From positions 372,001-436,000 of the forward strand of contig NZ_CP029145.1 in the NCBI RefSeq assembly GCF_003149515.1: a stretch of DNA of 64,000 bases. Direction: 5' to 3'. Below, piece after piece: positions 17,902 to 26,439 of the stretch (its first letter is position 1; every line of letters begins with the position of its first letter). The DNA is from Hymenobacter nivis (GTDB lineage: Bacteria > Bacteroidota > Bacteroidia > Cytophagales > Hymenobacteraceae). The notes below the pieces were generated by a model. It searched no databases, was not told the origin of the DNA, and saw nothing but the letters and a program-made list of their open reading frames with translations. A program made the translations under genes and the position numbers.

Positions 17902-20124
17902 ATGCGACCAACTTTCATTCTCCCTTTCCTACTCGCCCTGGGGGCCCTAACCCAGGCCCGGGCGCAGGCTTTCACCCCAGCCGAAGTGGCCCGCTGGAAA
18001 CTACAGGCCCGGCAGGTAGCGGTGACGCGCGACACCTGGGGTGTGCCCCACATCAACGGCAAAACCGACGCTGACGCCGTGTTTGGGGCCCTGTACACGC
18101 AGTGCGAGGACGACTTTGCGCGGGTGGAGGACAACTACCTCACCGCCCTGGGCCGCCGCGCCGAGGTGGACGGCGAAAAAGCCCTCTACGAAGACCTGCG
18201 GGCCCGGCTGTTTATGGATAGTACCCAGGCCATCGGCGTGTACGGCCGCAGCCCGCTGTGGATGAAGAGCCTGCTCAACGCCTTTGCCGCCGGTACCAAC
18301 TACTACCTAGCCACTCACCTCGCGGTGCACCCGCGGCGCATCCGCCGCTTCCAGCCCTGGATGCCGCTGCTCTTCACCGAGGGTAGCATTGGGGGCAACG
18401 TGAGCGTGGTGCCAGTGGATCGCCTCAAGGCCTTCTACAGCCAGCAGAAGCCCACCTCGTGGCAGGGGCCCCGGCCGGCGGTGGAAGGGGAGGGCTTCGA
18501 CCGCAGCTCGGTGGGCTCGAACGGCTTTGCCATTGCGCCGGCCAAAAGCGCCTCGGGCCACGCCCTGCTGCTGATTAACCCGCACACCTCGTTCTACTTC
18601 CGCTCCGAAATGCAGCTGACGAGCGCCGCCGGCCTCAACGCCTACGGCGCCGTAACGTGGGGGCAGTTCTTCATCTACCAGGGCTTTAACGCCAAGTGCG
18701 GCTGGATGCACACCTCCAGCTCCGCCGACTCGATGGACGAGTACCTGGAAACGGTGACGGAAAAGGACGGGAAATACTATTACCAGTACGACGGCCAAGC
18801 GCTGCCCGTGCGCGCCCAGCCCGTCACGCTGGCTTATGTGAAAGACGGCCAGCTGCTGCGCCGCAAGTTCGTGGGCTACCACACGCCCCACGGCCCCGTG
18901 GTGGGCTTGCAAGACGGCAAATGGATAACGGTAAAGATGATGGATGCCCCGCTCGCCGCCCTCGAGCAGTCGTACCTGCGTACCAAGGCCACCGACTACG
19001 CCAGCTTTAAGGAGGTGATGCGCCTGAACGGCAACGCCTCCAACAACACGGTGTTTGCCGACGCCAAGGGCACCATTGCCTACTGGCACGGCAACTTCAT
19101 GCCCCGCCGCCCCGCCGGCCCCGACTGGAGCCAGCCCGTGGACGGCAGCACCAAGGCCACCGAGTGGCAGGGCCTGCACCCGGTGGAGGACATTGTGCAG
19201 GTGCGCAACCCCGCCAGCGGCTTCCTGCAAAACTGCAATTCCACGCCCTTCACCGTGGCGGGCCCCGGCAGCAGCCCCGACCCGGCCAAGTACCCCACCT
19301 ACATGGCTCCCGAGCCCGACAACTACCGGGGCCTCAACGCCGTGCGGGTGCTGAGCCGGCGCCAATCCTTCACCCTCGATACGCTCATCGCCGCCGCCGA
19401 CGACCCGCACCTGGCCGGCTTCGAGAAGCTGTTGCCGGCCGCCCTGCGCGACTGCCAGCTGCTGCTCGACGCGGCCAGCGACGCGCCGCTGCCCGCCGGC
19501 GTGAAAGCAGCCATGCCCGTGCTGCGCGCCTGGAACCTGAACTACAGCGCCACCTCGGTGGCCCAAACGGTGGCCATTTACTGGGCCGAGCGCATGCAAC
19601 GCCTGGCCCGCCCCCGCGTACCAGCCGGCCAAACGCTGGATTACATCACCTTCACGCAGTTCGTCATCGACCACGTCACGCCCGAAGAAAAAGCCGCCGC
19701 CCTGGGCGAAACCCTGGCCGAACTCACCCGCGACTTCGGCCGCTGGGACGTGGCCTGGGGCGAGGTGAACCGCTACCAGCGCCTGACCGGCAAAATCGAC
19801 GAAACCTACGACGACGCGCAGCCCAGCCTGCCGGTGGCCTTCACCTCGTCGGCCTGGGGCTCGCTGGCGGCCTTTGGCGCCCGTACCGCGCCGAACACCA
19901 AGCGGCGCTACGGCTACGTGGGCAACAGCTTCGTGGCGGTGGTGGAGTTTGGGCCCCGCGTGGTGGCCCGCTCGGTCGTGACCGGTGGCCAGGACAGCCG
20001 CCCCGGGGCCCCGCACTTCACCGACCAGGCCCCCCTCTACACCCAAGGCAAGTTCAAGGACGTGTGGTTCTACCCCGAAGATGTGGCCAAGCACGTGGAG
20101 CGGCGGTACCACCCGGGCGAGTAG
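17902..20124 (+). CDS. penicillin/acyl-homoserine-lactone acylase family Ntn hydrolase
   Basis: This 740-aa exported protein has a signal peptide about residues 1-21 (ALTQARAQA). It is a single-chain precursor of the N-terminal-nucleophile acylases. The alpha-chain part includes VTRDTWGVPHINGKTDADAVFGALYTQCEDDF. Autocleavage is expected at Gly205-Ser206 in SSVGSNGFAIAPAKS, making Ser206 the beta-chain nucleophile. Later blocks are HALLLINPHTSF, YGAVTWGQFFIYQGFN, and NGNASNNTVFADAKGTIAYWHGN, in which Asn is the oxyanion residue. The family cleaves acyl amides such as penicillins, AHLs or N-acyl amino acids; the substrate here cannot be read from sequence. A terminator follows at 20261. Confidence 0.88.
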   Translation: MRPTFILPFLLALGALTQARAQAFTPAEVARWKLQARQVAVTRDTWGVPHINGKTDADAVFGALYTQCEDDFARVEDNYLTALGRRAEVDGEKALYEDLRARLFMDSTQAIGVYGRSPLWMKSLLNAFAAGTNYYLATHLAVHPRRIRRFQPWMPLLFTEGSIGGNVSVVPVDRLKAFYSQQKPTSWQGPRPAVEGEGFDRSSVGSNGFAIAPAKSASGHALLLINPHTSFYFRSEMQLTSAAGLNAYGAVTWGQFFIYQGFNAKCGWMHTSSSADSMDEYLETVTEKDGKYYYQYDGQALPVRAQPVTLAYVKDGQLLRRKFVGYHTPHGPVVGLQDGKWITVKMMDAPLAALEQSYLRTKATDYASFKEVMRLNGNASNNTVFADAKGTIAYWHGNFMPRRPAGPDWSQPVDGSTKATEWQGLHPVEDIVQVRNPASGFLQNCNSTPFTVAGPGSSPDPAKYPTYMAPEPDNYRGLNAVRVLSRRQSFTLDTLIAAADDPHLAGFEKLLPAALRDCQLLLDAASDAPLPAGVKAAMPVLRAWNLNYSATSVAQTVAIYWAERMQRLARPRVPAGQTLDYITFTQFVIDHVTPEEKAAALGETLAELTRDFGRWDVAWGEVNRYQRLTGKIDETYDDAQPSLPVAFTSSAWGSLAAFGARTAPNTKRRYGYVGNSFVAVVEFGPRVVARSVVTGGQDSRPGAPHFTDQAPLYTQGKFKDVWFYPEDVAKHVERRYHPGE

Positions 20125-20260
20125 GGGCGGGGGCCACGGTGGACGCCGCCCCCGCCCGCCGCGCCGGCATCGAGCGCGTGGCCGGCCACTTCGCCCGCAA
20201 GGCGCAGTCGGGCTTTTCGCCGCTGCCGCTGCCCGAGTAGCGGGGGGTTACGTGCCTTGT

Positions 20261-20294
20261 AAGGGCCCTGGTCGCGCCGGCGACCGGGGCCTTT
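20261..20294 (+). terminator. intrinsic terminator downstream of the acylase
   Basis: A GC-rich inverted repeat (AAGGGCCCTGGTCGC with GCGACCGGGGCCTT, one bulge) ends in TTTT. It lies 136 bp after the acylase stop and before the hairpin that precedes the restriction gene. Confidence 0.65.
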
Positions 20295-20320
20295 TGATGA
20301 GTATTATTGGTGCTGGCTCT

Positions 20321-20400
20321 TGGCAAGTATAATTGACATCTTCCCGAAATACTTACCAACACTGGTAAGTATTTCGGGAAGATGTCAATTATACTTGCCA
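20321..20400. repeat. perfect 38-bp hairpin upstream of the restriction-modification gene
   Basis: Arms 20321-20358 and 20363-20400 are exact complements around the 4-nt loop ACAC. The innermost part is AAATACTTACCA/TGGTAAGTATTT. A second hairpin at 24297-24371 has the same core but different outer stem sequence. Both lie just upstream of a gene of the defence island (here 55 bp before the start codon). It could be an operator for the XRE-type protein, a transcript structure or a mobile-element end; the sequence alone cannot decide. Confidence 0.85.
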
Positions 20401-20455
20401 GTGCAGACGGGCCAGCAAGCCCCCCTCCCTCGCGCCGGGCCTAACTTGCGGGCCT

Positions 20456-23400
20456 ATGCTAACCCCCGTTTTCCGCACGCCGGCCCAGGTTCTTAATCTT
20501 TCGTTTCGCCGCCAAAAGCCTACCCAGGACGAGCTGGATTCCTTTCAGGCCGCCCGCCAGCAGCTGCTGGCCGACCTGAACCCCGCTGAGGACGAGGAAA
20601 ATGCTAAGAAGCGCATTGGCTCGTTTCTGGAGCGCGTGCTGCCGGGCTACGACTTCAACAACCGCAGCAAGCGCGACTTCGTGATGCGGCGCGGGCCAGC
20701 TACCACCGACCCGGTGGGTGTCATCTTCGAGATGAAGCACCTGAGCAAAAAGAAGGAGATGCCCACCGCTACCGACCTCAACCGGCGGGCCCTGCACCAG
20801 CTCGTGTACTACTACATGCAGGACCGCGCCGACCACTCGGGCGACACGGTGACGCACCTCGCCATCACCGACGGGCACGACTGGTACGTGTTCGATGGCC
20901 ACGACTTCGACCGGCTGTTCTGGTGCAATGCCGAGTTTAAGAAGCAGTTCCGGCAGTTTGAGGCGGGCGGCTACACCAGCAAAAAGCGGGAGTTTTTTTA
21001 CGACGACATTGCCCAGCCCTTTCTGGCGGCAATGGAGGGCGAGCTGCGCGTGGCCCACGCCGACCTGGCCGACCCGGCGGGCGGCCTCAGCGGGCAGATT
21101 CAGCTGCTGAAGCTGTTTTCGGCCACCCACCTGCTGCGGCTGCCCCTGCCGGGAGCCGACGGCAACACCCTCAACCGGGCCTTTTATACCGAGCTGCTCT
21201 ACCTGATGGGCCTGGAGGAGGTGAGCGACAAGGGCCGCAAGCTCATCCGGCGCTGCGCGCCCGAGCGCCGCCACGCGGCGGCCCTGCTCGAAAACGCCAT
21301 CGAGCAGCTGCGGGCCGAAAATCTGTTGGAGCGCCTGCCCGCCGCCGAGCGCGCCGCCTACGGTTCCGATGCCGACCCCGAGCGCCAGTGCGAAGAAATA
21401 GCCCTGGCCCTGTGCCTCACCTGGGTGAGCCGCCTCTTGTTTTTGAAGCTGCTGGAAGGGCAGCTGCGCCGCTACCACGGGCCGCAGGCCGAGGCGTTCC
21501 GGTTTCTCAGCCCCGACGCGGTGCAGGAGTACGACCACCTCAACCGGCTCTTCTACCGGGTGCTGAACCGGCCGGTGGCCGCGCGCGGCCCCCGCGAGCA
21601 GGCCGAGTTCGGCCGGGTGCCCTACCTCAACTCCACGCTCTTTGAGCCGGCCGCCCTGGAGCAGGCCACCCTGCGCATCTCCAACCTCGACGACCACCTG
21701 CGCCTGCCCCTGCTGGCGGGCAAGGCCGGCAAGTCGGTGCTGGCCGCCGACCCGCAGGCCCCCGCCTCGGCCCTGGCCTACCTCATGCGCTTTCTGGAAG
21801 CCTACGATTTTTCGTCGGAGGGCGGCGAGGAGGTGCAGCCCCAGGCCAAGGCCCTCATCTCGGCCTCGGTGCTGGGCCTCATCTTCGAGAAGATAAACGG
21901 CTACCGCGACGGCTCGTTCTACACGCCCGGCTTCGTGACCATGTACATGTGCCGCCACACCCTGCGCCGGGCCGTGGTGCGGCACTTCGCCCAGCGCTAC
22001 GGCTGGGCGGCCACCACCCTGGCCGAGCTGCGCGACTACGTGCAGGAGCAGCCCCCGGCCGCCCGCGCCGGGCTGGCCGCCCACTTCGCCACCCTGCGCG
22101 TGTGCGACCCCGCCGTGGGCAGCGGCCACTTCTTGGTGAGCGCCCTCAACGAGCTGCTCGTCATCAAGAGCTACCTGCGCCTGCTGCGCGACGAGGAGGG
22201 GGCCCTGCCCTGCCAGCTCAGCATCGACCGCGACGAGCTGGTGGTGCAGGACGACGACGGCCACTTCGTGCCCTACCGCGCCACCTACGACCCGGCCACC
22301 GGCCAGCGCACGGTGGGCGCGGCGTTCACGCGCTTGCAGCGGGCCCTGTTTCGGGAGAAGCGCCAGCTGCTGGAGCATACCCTGTTTGGGGTGGACCTCA
22401 ACCCCAACTCGGTGCGCATTTGCCGGCTGCGCCTCTGGATTGAGCTGCTCAAGCACGCCTACTACCGCCCCGAAGGCGGCTTCCAAGAGCTGGAAGTGCT
22501 GCCCAACCTCGACCTCAACATCCAGCCCGGCAACTCGCTGCTGGCCCGCTTCCCGCTGGGCGAAGACCTGAGCGACATTTTCAAAGACCCGCGCTACGCG
22601 CTGGCCGCCTACCGGGATGCCGTGGCCGCCTACTTCAACGCCACCGGCCACGCGGCCAAATCCGAGCTACAGGTTTTCCTGGCCAACCTGCGCCAGCACT
22701 TCCGCGCCACCATCTCGCGCCGCGACCCGCTGCGCAAGCGCATCGCGGCCCTCAACGACGACCTGCGCCGCGTGGAGCTGGACGCGGTGCCCGACCTGTT
22801 TGGCAAAATCAAGCTGCGCGAGGAAGATGCCTGGGCCCAAACCACCGTGCTGCACAAGCGCCTCGAACCCCTCGAAACTGAGCTGCGCGAGCGCGAGCAG
22901 GGCACGCTGTTCCGCGATGCCTTCGAGTGGCGCTTCGAGTTTCCCGAGATTCTGCACCCGGATGGCTCGTTCCGGGGGTTTGACGTAGTGATTGGCAACC
23001 CGCCGTACATCCGGCAGGAAGAACTGGCCGGGCCGTTTAAGCGGCACTTACAGCAGCAGTTTGTGGCCTCCGACAACCGGGCCGACCTCTACGTGTACTT
23101 TATTGAGCTGGGGTTGAAGCTGCTGGCCCCCGGCGGCGAGCTGTCGTTTATTACGTCCAACAAGTGGCTGAGCACGGGATTTGGGCTTCCGTTGCGGCGC
23201 TGGCTGCCGGCCCACCACACGCTGCTGGAATACGTCGATTTTGGCGACCTCTACGTGTTTCCCCAAACCAAAGCCTACCCGGCCATCCTGTCGGTGCGGC
23301 GCACGGCCCCGGCCGAAGGCAGCCACTTTCGGGCCGCCCTCATCCCCGCCCTGCCCCCGCCCGCCCTCGAAGCGCTGGTGGCCACCCACGCCCGGCAGGT

Positions 23401-24289
23401 GGCCCAAAGCTCGCTGCAAGAAACCGGCTGGACCCTATCGGACGCGCCCGGCCAATCGCGGCTTGATGCCCTGAAAGCCGCCGGCACGCCCTTGGGCGAA
23501 TACGTAAACGGCCGGATGTATCGGGGCATCCTTACCGGCCTCAATCCGGCCTTTGTCATCACGGCCGACACCCGGGCGCGGCTGGTGGCCGAGGACGCCC
23601 GGTCGGCGGAGGTCATCAAGCCTTTCCTGGCGGGGCGCGATTTGAAGCGCTACCGGCAGCCGCAACACGAAAGCCACTTGATTTTGCTGCCCAGTGGCTG
23701 GACGCGGCAGCAATTGGGCTGGACCAAAAACAAGCGCGGCAGCTACAGCGTCCCGCCGGCGCAACCAAAATTTGCTACCCCCTGGGAAGCGCTGCTAGCC
23801 AGCTACCCAGCCATTGCCAGCTACCTGCTGCCTTTTGAAACGGCCGCCACCGCCCGCTCCGACAAGGGTAACTACTGGTGGGAATTGCGGGCTTGCGACT
23901 ACTACAGTTTGTTTGCGGGCGACAAAATCATGTGGAAGGAAATTGCCACTTACCAGGAATTTACGCTGGATACGGGGGGGAATTACGCCAACAATAAAAC
24001 CTTCTTCATTCCGGGCCACGACTTGTTTTTGCTGGGCGTACTCAATTCCGCTTCCGCCTTTTTCTTTTTGCAGCAAGTCACCACTAAGATGAAGGACAAC
24101 GCAATGGCCATGCAGATTCCGCAGGTATCGCAGCTCCCCATCCCGCCCGCCACGGTCGAGGAGCAGGCCACCATTGCCGGCTGGGTGCAGCAGGTGCTAA
24201 CGGCCAAAGCCGCCGACCCCGCCGCCGACACCGGGGCCCTGGAGCAGCGCATTGATGCGGAGGTAGCCCGGCTGTTTGGGGTGGAGTAG
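20456..24289 (+). CDS. single-chain type IIG/Eco57I-like restriction-modification enzyme
   Basis: This 1277-aa protein combines nuclease, N6-adenine methyltransferase and recognition parts. The N-terminal region (about 1-170) has NAKKRIGSFLERVLPGYDF and VGVIFEMKH (Glu and Lys near 90-92), fitting a PD-(D/E)XK nuclease. A helical connector follows (170-500). The methyltransferase has a MYMCRHTLRRA lead-in, SAM-binding motif I VCDPAVGSGHFL (about 548-559) and catalytic motif IV DVVIGNPPYIRQ (about 843-854). The C-terminal about 400 residues include GELSFITSNKWLSTGFG, FLAGRDLKRY and IPQVSQLPIPPATVEEQ, typical of the TaqI-like specificity domain of such enzymes. No separate R, M or S genes are nearby, as expected for a single-chain system. 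A -7-like TAACTTGC at 20442-20449 would give an almost leaderless transcript. Confidence 0.88.
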   Translation: MLTPVFRTPAQVLNLSFRRQKPTQDELDSFQAARQQLLADLNPAEDEENAKKRIGSFLERVLPGYDFNNRSKRDFVMRRGPATTDPVGVIFEMKHLSKKKEMPTATDLNRRALHQLVYYYMQDRADHSGDTVTHLAITDGHDWYVFDGHDFDRLFWCNAEFKKQFRQFEAGGYTSKKREFFYDDIAQPFLAAMEGELRVAHADLADPAGGLSGQIQLLKLFSATHLLRLPLPGADGNTLNRAFYTELLYLMGLEEVSDKGRKLIRRCAPERRHAAALLENAIEQLRAENLLERLPAAERAAYGSDADPERQCEEIALALCLTWVSRLLFLKLLEGQLRRYHGPQAEAFRFLSPDAVQEYDHLNRLFYRVLNRPVAARGPREQAEFGRVPYLNSTLFEPAALEQATLRISNLDDHLRLPLLAGKAGKSVLAADPQAPASALAYLMRFLEAYDFSSEGGEEVQPQAKALISASVLGLIFEKINGYRDGSFYTPGFVTMYMCRHTLRRAVVRHFAQRYGWAATTLAELRDYVQEQPPAARAGLAAHFATLRVCDPAVGSGHFLVSALNELLVIKSYLRLLRDEEGALPCQLSIDRDELVVQDDDGHFVPYRATYDPATGQRTVGAAFTRLQRALFREKRQLLEHTLFGVDLNPNSVRICRLRLWIELLKHAYYRPEGGFQELEVLPNLDLNIQPGNSLLARFPLGEDLSDIFKDPRYALAAYRDAVAAYFNATGHAAKSELQVFLANLRQHFRATISRRDPLRKRIAALNDDLRRVELDAVPDLFGKIKLREEDAWAQTTVLHKRLEPLETELREREQGTLFRDAFEWRFEFPEILHPDGSFRGFDVVIGNPPYIRQEELAGPFKRHLQQQFVASDNRADLYVYFIELGLKLLAPGGELSFITSNKWLSTGFGLPLRRWLPAHHTLLEYVDFGDLYVFPQTKAYPAILSVRRTAPAEGSHFRAALIPALPPPALEALVATHARQVAQSSLQETGWTLSDAPGQSRLDALKAAGTPLGEYVNGRMYRGILTGLNPAFVITADTRARLVAEDARSAEVIKPFLAGRDLKRYRQPQHESHLILLPSGWTRQQLGWTKNKRGSYSVPPAQPKFATPWEALLASYPAIASYLLPFETAATARSDKGNYWWELRACDYYSLFAGDKIMWKEIATYQEFTLDTGGNYANNKTFFIPGHDLFLLGVLNSASAFFFLQQVTTKMKDNAMAMQIPQVSQLPIPPATVEEQATIAGWVQQVLTAKAADPAADTGALEQRIDAEVARLFGVE

Positions 24290-24296
24290 GGGCCTA

Positions 24297-24371
24297 GTAA
24301 GAATAAACGGGGCCGGGCAAAAATACTTACCAGCATTGGCAAGTATTTTTGCCCGGCCTCACTTATTCTTA
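24297..24371. repeat. second island hairpin with the same core, upstream of the XRE-type gene
   Basis: The outer stem GTAAGAATAA pairs with TTATTCTTAC. After an unpaired 4-nt bubble the inner stem GGCCGGGCAAAAATACTT pairs with its complement, with one mismatch near the loop (TTACCA against TGGCAA). The core AAATACTTACCA...AAGTATTT is shared with the hairpin at 20321-20400, although the outer arms are unrelated. It ends 13 bp before the next start codon. Confidence 0.8.
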
Positions 24372-24384
24372 CCAACCCCCTGCT

Positions 24385-24933
24385 ATGGCCCGTCGCGCCG
24401 CTTACTCGTCTTCGCCGCTGGCCGTGCTGCGCCGCCACTTCGGGCTTCCGCAAGACACGCTGGCCGCCTTCCTGCGCGTGGCTCCGGCGCAGCTCAGCCG
24501 CCTCGAAGCGGGCCACCGCACCCTCAGCGCGGCCGTGGTTGAGCGCCTGCTGCCCCTGCTGCAAACCCTGCCCGACCCCGCCGCGCCCCCCGCCGCCGCA
24601 GAAGCCGACGACCCCGCCGCTCACCTGGCCCCGCCCGACGCGGCCCCGCTGGCCACCCGCCTGGCCCAGTGCCAGCACCAGGCCCGCCAGCTGCGCCGCG
24701 AGCTAGCGGCCATTACCACCAAACTGGAAACCGCCCGCCGCTGGCAGCAGGCCCTGCCCCCCTTGCTGGCCACGGCCGCCGACGCGCCCGCCCGCGCTTG
24801 GCTGCTGCGCCGGCGGGAGCAGGCCGCCGCCGACCTCGACGGCGAAACCGCCGCCCGCTACCACCTGCTGCGCCTGCGCGCCGGGGCCCTCGAAGCCGAA
24901 GCAGCAGGGCTGGCCGCGCTGCTGAGCGGCTGA
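24385..24933 (+). CDS. XRE-type helix-turn-helix protein with an Ala-rich coiled-coil tail
   Basis: This 182-aa protein has an N-terminal HTH: LRRHFGLPQDTLAAFLRVAPAQLSRLEAGHRTLSAAVVERLLPLL (about 12-60). That is followed by an Ala/Pro linker and a long charged helical region (about 85-180; ATRLAQCQHQARQLRRELAAITTKLETARR). The start at 24385 follows directly on the hairpin; an in-frame ATG 12 codons upstream lies inside the hairpin and is less likely. Position after the restriction-modification gene suggests a controller or silencer of that enzyme, by analogy with C proteins of R-M systems, although it is larger than typical C proteins. An unrelated DNA-binding role is possible. Confidence 0.7.
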   Translation: MARRAAYSSSPLAVLRRHFGLPQDTLAAFLRVAPAQLSRLEAGHRTLSAAVVERLLPLLQTLPDPAAPPAAAEADDPAAHLAPPDAAPLATRLAQCQHQARQLRRELAAITTKLETARRWQQALPPLLATAADAPARAWLLRRREQAAADLDGETAARYHLLRLRAGALEAEAAGLAALLSG

Positions 24934-24977
24934 GGATGGACGCGCAGCTCAGCGCGGTTCCGGAGTCCGTGCACCGC

Positions 24978-25110
24978 TTGCCGGGTGCGGGCTGCCGGCT
25001 TTTTCAGCCGGCTGTCCGCTCGTCGAAAGCACGTTGTCGAAAGAACAACCGGCGCGCCTCCGGTGCGGGCAGCCAGCGAAGAGCCGGCAGCCCGCACCGG
25101 AGGCGCAGCC
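24978..25110. repeat. RAYT-linked REP-like palindrome, copy 1
   Basis: GGTGCGGGCTGCCGGCTTTT leads into CAGCCGGCTGTCCGCTC. The far arm returns as GCCGGCAGCCCGCACCGG at about 25083-25100. The internal hairpin GCCGGCTTTTTCAGCCGGC and the GCTGTCCGCTC flank are the same as in the copies bordering the RAYT gene. It fills the space between the XRE-type gene and the coiled-coil gene. Confidence 0.75.
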
Positions 25111-25212
25111 TAGTGGCCGCTGAAAAAAAGTGAAAGAAAAATTTGCGCGGGAAGTATTCAGCTATCTATATTTGAGGATTACTCATCTTTTCTTCATTAA
25201 TTTTTTTAAAGA

Positions 25213-25632
25213 ATGGCTCTTGATTTAACCTTGCTCACGACCAAAGCCGATTGCGACGAAGCCCTCGCCGGCCTCGCCGCCGAGCTGGAAACCTATCAGC
25301 ACCGCAACGACAACCTCGACTACGCTGCCGGCCAGGCCGACCGCTCCCTGGGCGACGTAACCGCCCGCCTGGCCGGCGTGCAGGCCGAAATTGATTCGTA
25401 CACGGCCATGCTCAACGTGCCCAACATGCCAGCCTCGTTGAAGAAGCAAACCGAAAGCCGCCTGCGCCGCGCCCACGACCGCAAGGACAACCTGAGCGAG
25501 CGTACCCAGGCCCGCACGGGCAGCCCCGCCTTCCTGGCCGCCGTCGATGCCGAGCAGGTAGCCGCCCAGGTGGCGACCCTCACTGGCGCCCAGCAGGCCG
25601 TGGCCACCCGCAAGGCCGCGCTGCCTAAGTAA
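25213..25632 (+). CDS. small coiled-coil protein of unknown function
   Basis: This 139-aa protein has no signal peptide or membrane segment. It is helical throughout: TKADCDEALAGLAAELETYQHRNDNLDYAAGQADRSLG, then LAGVQAEIDSYTAMLN, a Pro-containing turn NVPNMPASLKKQ, then RLRRAHDRKDNLSERTQAR and a C-terminal Ala-rich helix. This looks like a short antiparallel coiled coil. The upstream region is AT-rich, with an A/T run at 25195-25212 just before the ATG, and a strong terminator follows, so it is a separately transcribed gene. I do not recognise a characterised family. It lies between REP-like repeats in the same island as the restriction enzyme. Confidence 0.7.
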   Translation: MALDLTLLTTKADCDEALAGLAAELETYQHRNDNLDYAAGQADRSLGDVTARLAGVQAEIDSYTAMLNVPNMPASLKKQTESRLRRAHDRKDNLSERTQARTGSPAFLAAVDAEQVAAQVATLTGAQQAVATRKAALPK

Positions 25633-25660
25633 GCAGGCGGGTTGTTTTGATTTGAGAATA

Positions 25661-25690
25661 GCCGCCCCGGCAACCGGGGCGGCTTTTTTT
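25661..25690 (+). terminator. intrinsic terminator of the coiled-coil gene
   Basis: Stem GCCGCCCCGG / CCGGGGCGGC with loop CAA is followed by a run of seven T. It lies 28 bp after the stop codon. Confidence 0.9.
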
Positions 25691-25704
25691 AGTTTTGGGC
25701 TCCT

Positions 25705-25785
25705 CCCGCGGGCTGCCGGCTTTTCGCCGGCTGTCCGCTCTTTGCCAGCACCACCGGCGCGGACAATGAGCCGGTAGCCCGCGGG
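25705..25785. repeat. RAYT-linked REP-like palindrome, copy 2 (3' flank of RAYT)
   Basis: CCCGCGGGCTGCCGGC begins the repeat, followed by the hairpin TTTTCGCCGGCTGTCCGCTC, the internal segment TTGCCAGCACCACCGGCGCG, and the returning arm GCCGGTAGCCCGCGGG. It ends 26 bp from the stop codon of the RAYT gene. Confidence 0.8.
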
Positions 25786-25811
25786 AAAAGCTGCCCGCCC
25801 GCGGGGCGAAA

Positions 25812-26384
25812 TCAATACAGCAGGTGCGTGGCCCACTCGGTGGGTATTTGCCGGGCCGACTCGGTAATGAATGCCGGGCCGGGGGGCAGGTCCAGCAACT
25901 GGCGGCCGTAGTCGAGGGGGCAGAGCGTGCCTTGGCGTAGGCCGGCGTAGTCGCGGTACGACGAATAGGGCCAGTCGGCGAGGTGGGCGACCAGCCGCGC
26001 CCGGAGCGGGTTTTGGTGCAGGTAGTGCAGGCAGGTGAGGGGGTAGCGTCCGTGCGGGTCGGTTTCGAGCGGCTTGGCTTTGGTGCGCTTCTGGAACAGG
26101 GAGCCGGTGCGGTGCCGCTCTTGGTTGAGCCCCTGCGCATAGGAGCCCAGCACCCGGCCCAGCCCCTGCTTTGCCAACTCGCCGCGCGGGTCGGTTCCGG
26201 CGGGTTCAAAAAGCAGGTGAAAGTGTTTTGGCATCAGGCAGTACGCCAGTAGCCGGCCAGTTGGGAGCAGGTGCGCCCGTACCTTGCGCAGAAAGTAATG
26301 GTAGTGCTCGGGGGTATAAAAAACCTGCTCGCTGTTATTGCCCCGGTTGTAGAGGTGATGGAGCTGGCCAGGGTGCAGGTACAT
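25812..26384 (-). CDS. REP-associated tyrosine transposase (RAYT, Y1/IS200-like)
   Basis: This 190-aa single-domain HUH/Y1 transposase starts MYLHPGQLHHLYNRGNN. It has YFLRKVRAHLL, the metal-binding MPKHFHLLFEP (His54 and His56), and a candidate catalytic Tyr82 in GSYAQGLNQERHRTGSLFQKR. Then come LTCLHYLHQNPLRARLV and WPYSSYRDYAG, all typical of RAYT proteins rather than IS605 TnpA. The family is believed to nick and move REP palindromes. The gene is bracketed by matching palindromes (25705-25785 and 26440-26605), with a further copy 0.7 kb away, as expected for a RAYT with its own REP family. The start at 26384 is chosen because the in-frame extension runs into the upstream repeat. Confidence 0.85.
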   Translation of the reverse strand: MYLHPGQLHHLYNRGNNSEQVFYTPEHYHYFLRKVRAHLLPTGRLLAYCLMPKHFHLLFEPAGTDPRGELAKQGLGRVLGSYAQGLNQERHRTGSLFQKRTKAKPLETDPHGRYPLTCLHYLHQNPLRARLVAHLADWPYSSYRDYAGLRQGTLCPLDYGRQLLDLPPGPAFITESARQIPTEWATHLLY

Positions 26385-26439
26385 AGCGATAAGAAAATGT
26401 AAAGCGCGGCCAAACATACAGAACAAGGCGGAGCTAACC

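Noticed and set aside
18307..20112. A 601-codon minus-strand frame opposite the acylase
   Set aside because: Its composition (Val/Gly/His-rich, no motifs) is typical of the antisense of a GC-rich gene; the plus strand carries complete Ntn-hydrolase motifs.
20125..20240. Short peptide continuing after the acylase stop (RRAGIERVAGHFARKAQ)
   Set aside because: Too short, with no start codon context; probably chance coding in GC-rich DNA.
20321..20400. The 38-bp hairpin as a simple rho-independent terminator of the acylase
   Set aside because: A better terminator with a T-run lies at 20261-20294, and the hairpin has no T-run; its core recurs upstream of the XRE-type gene.
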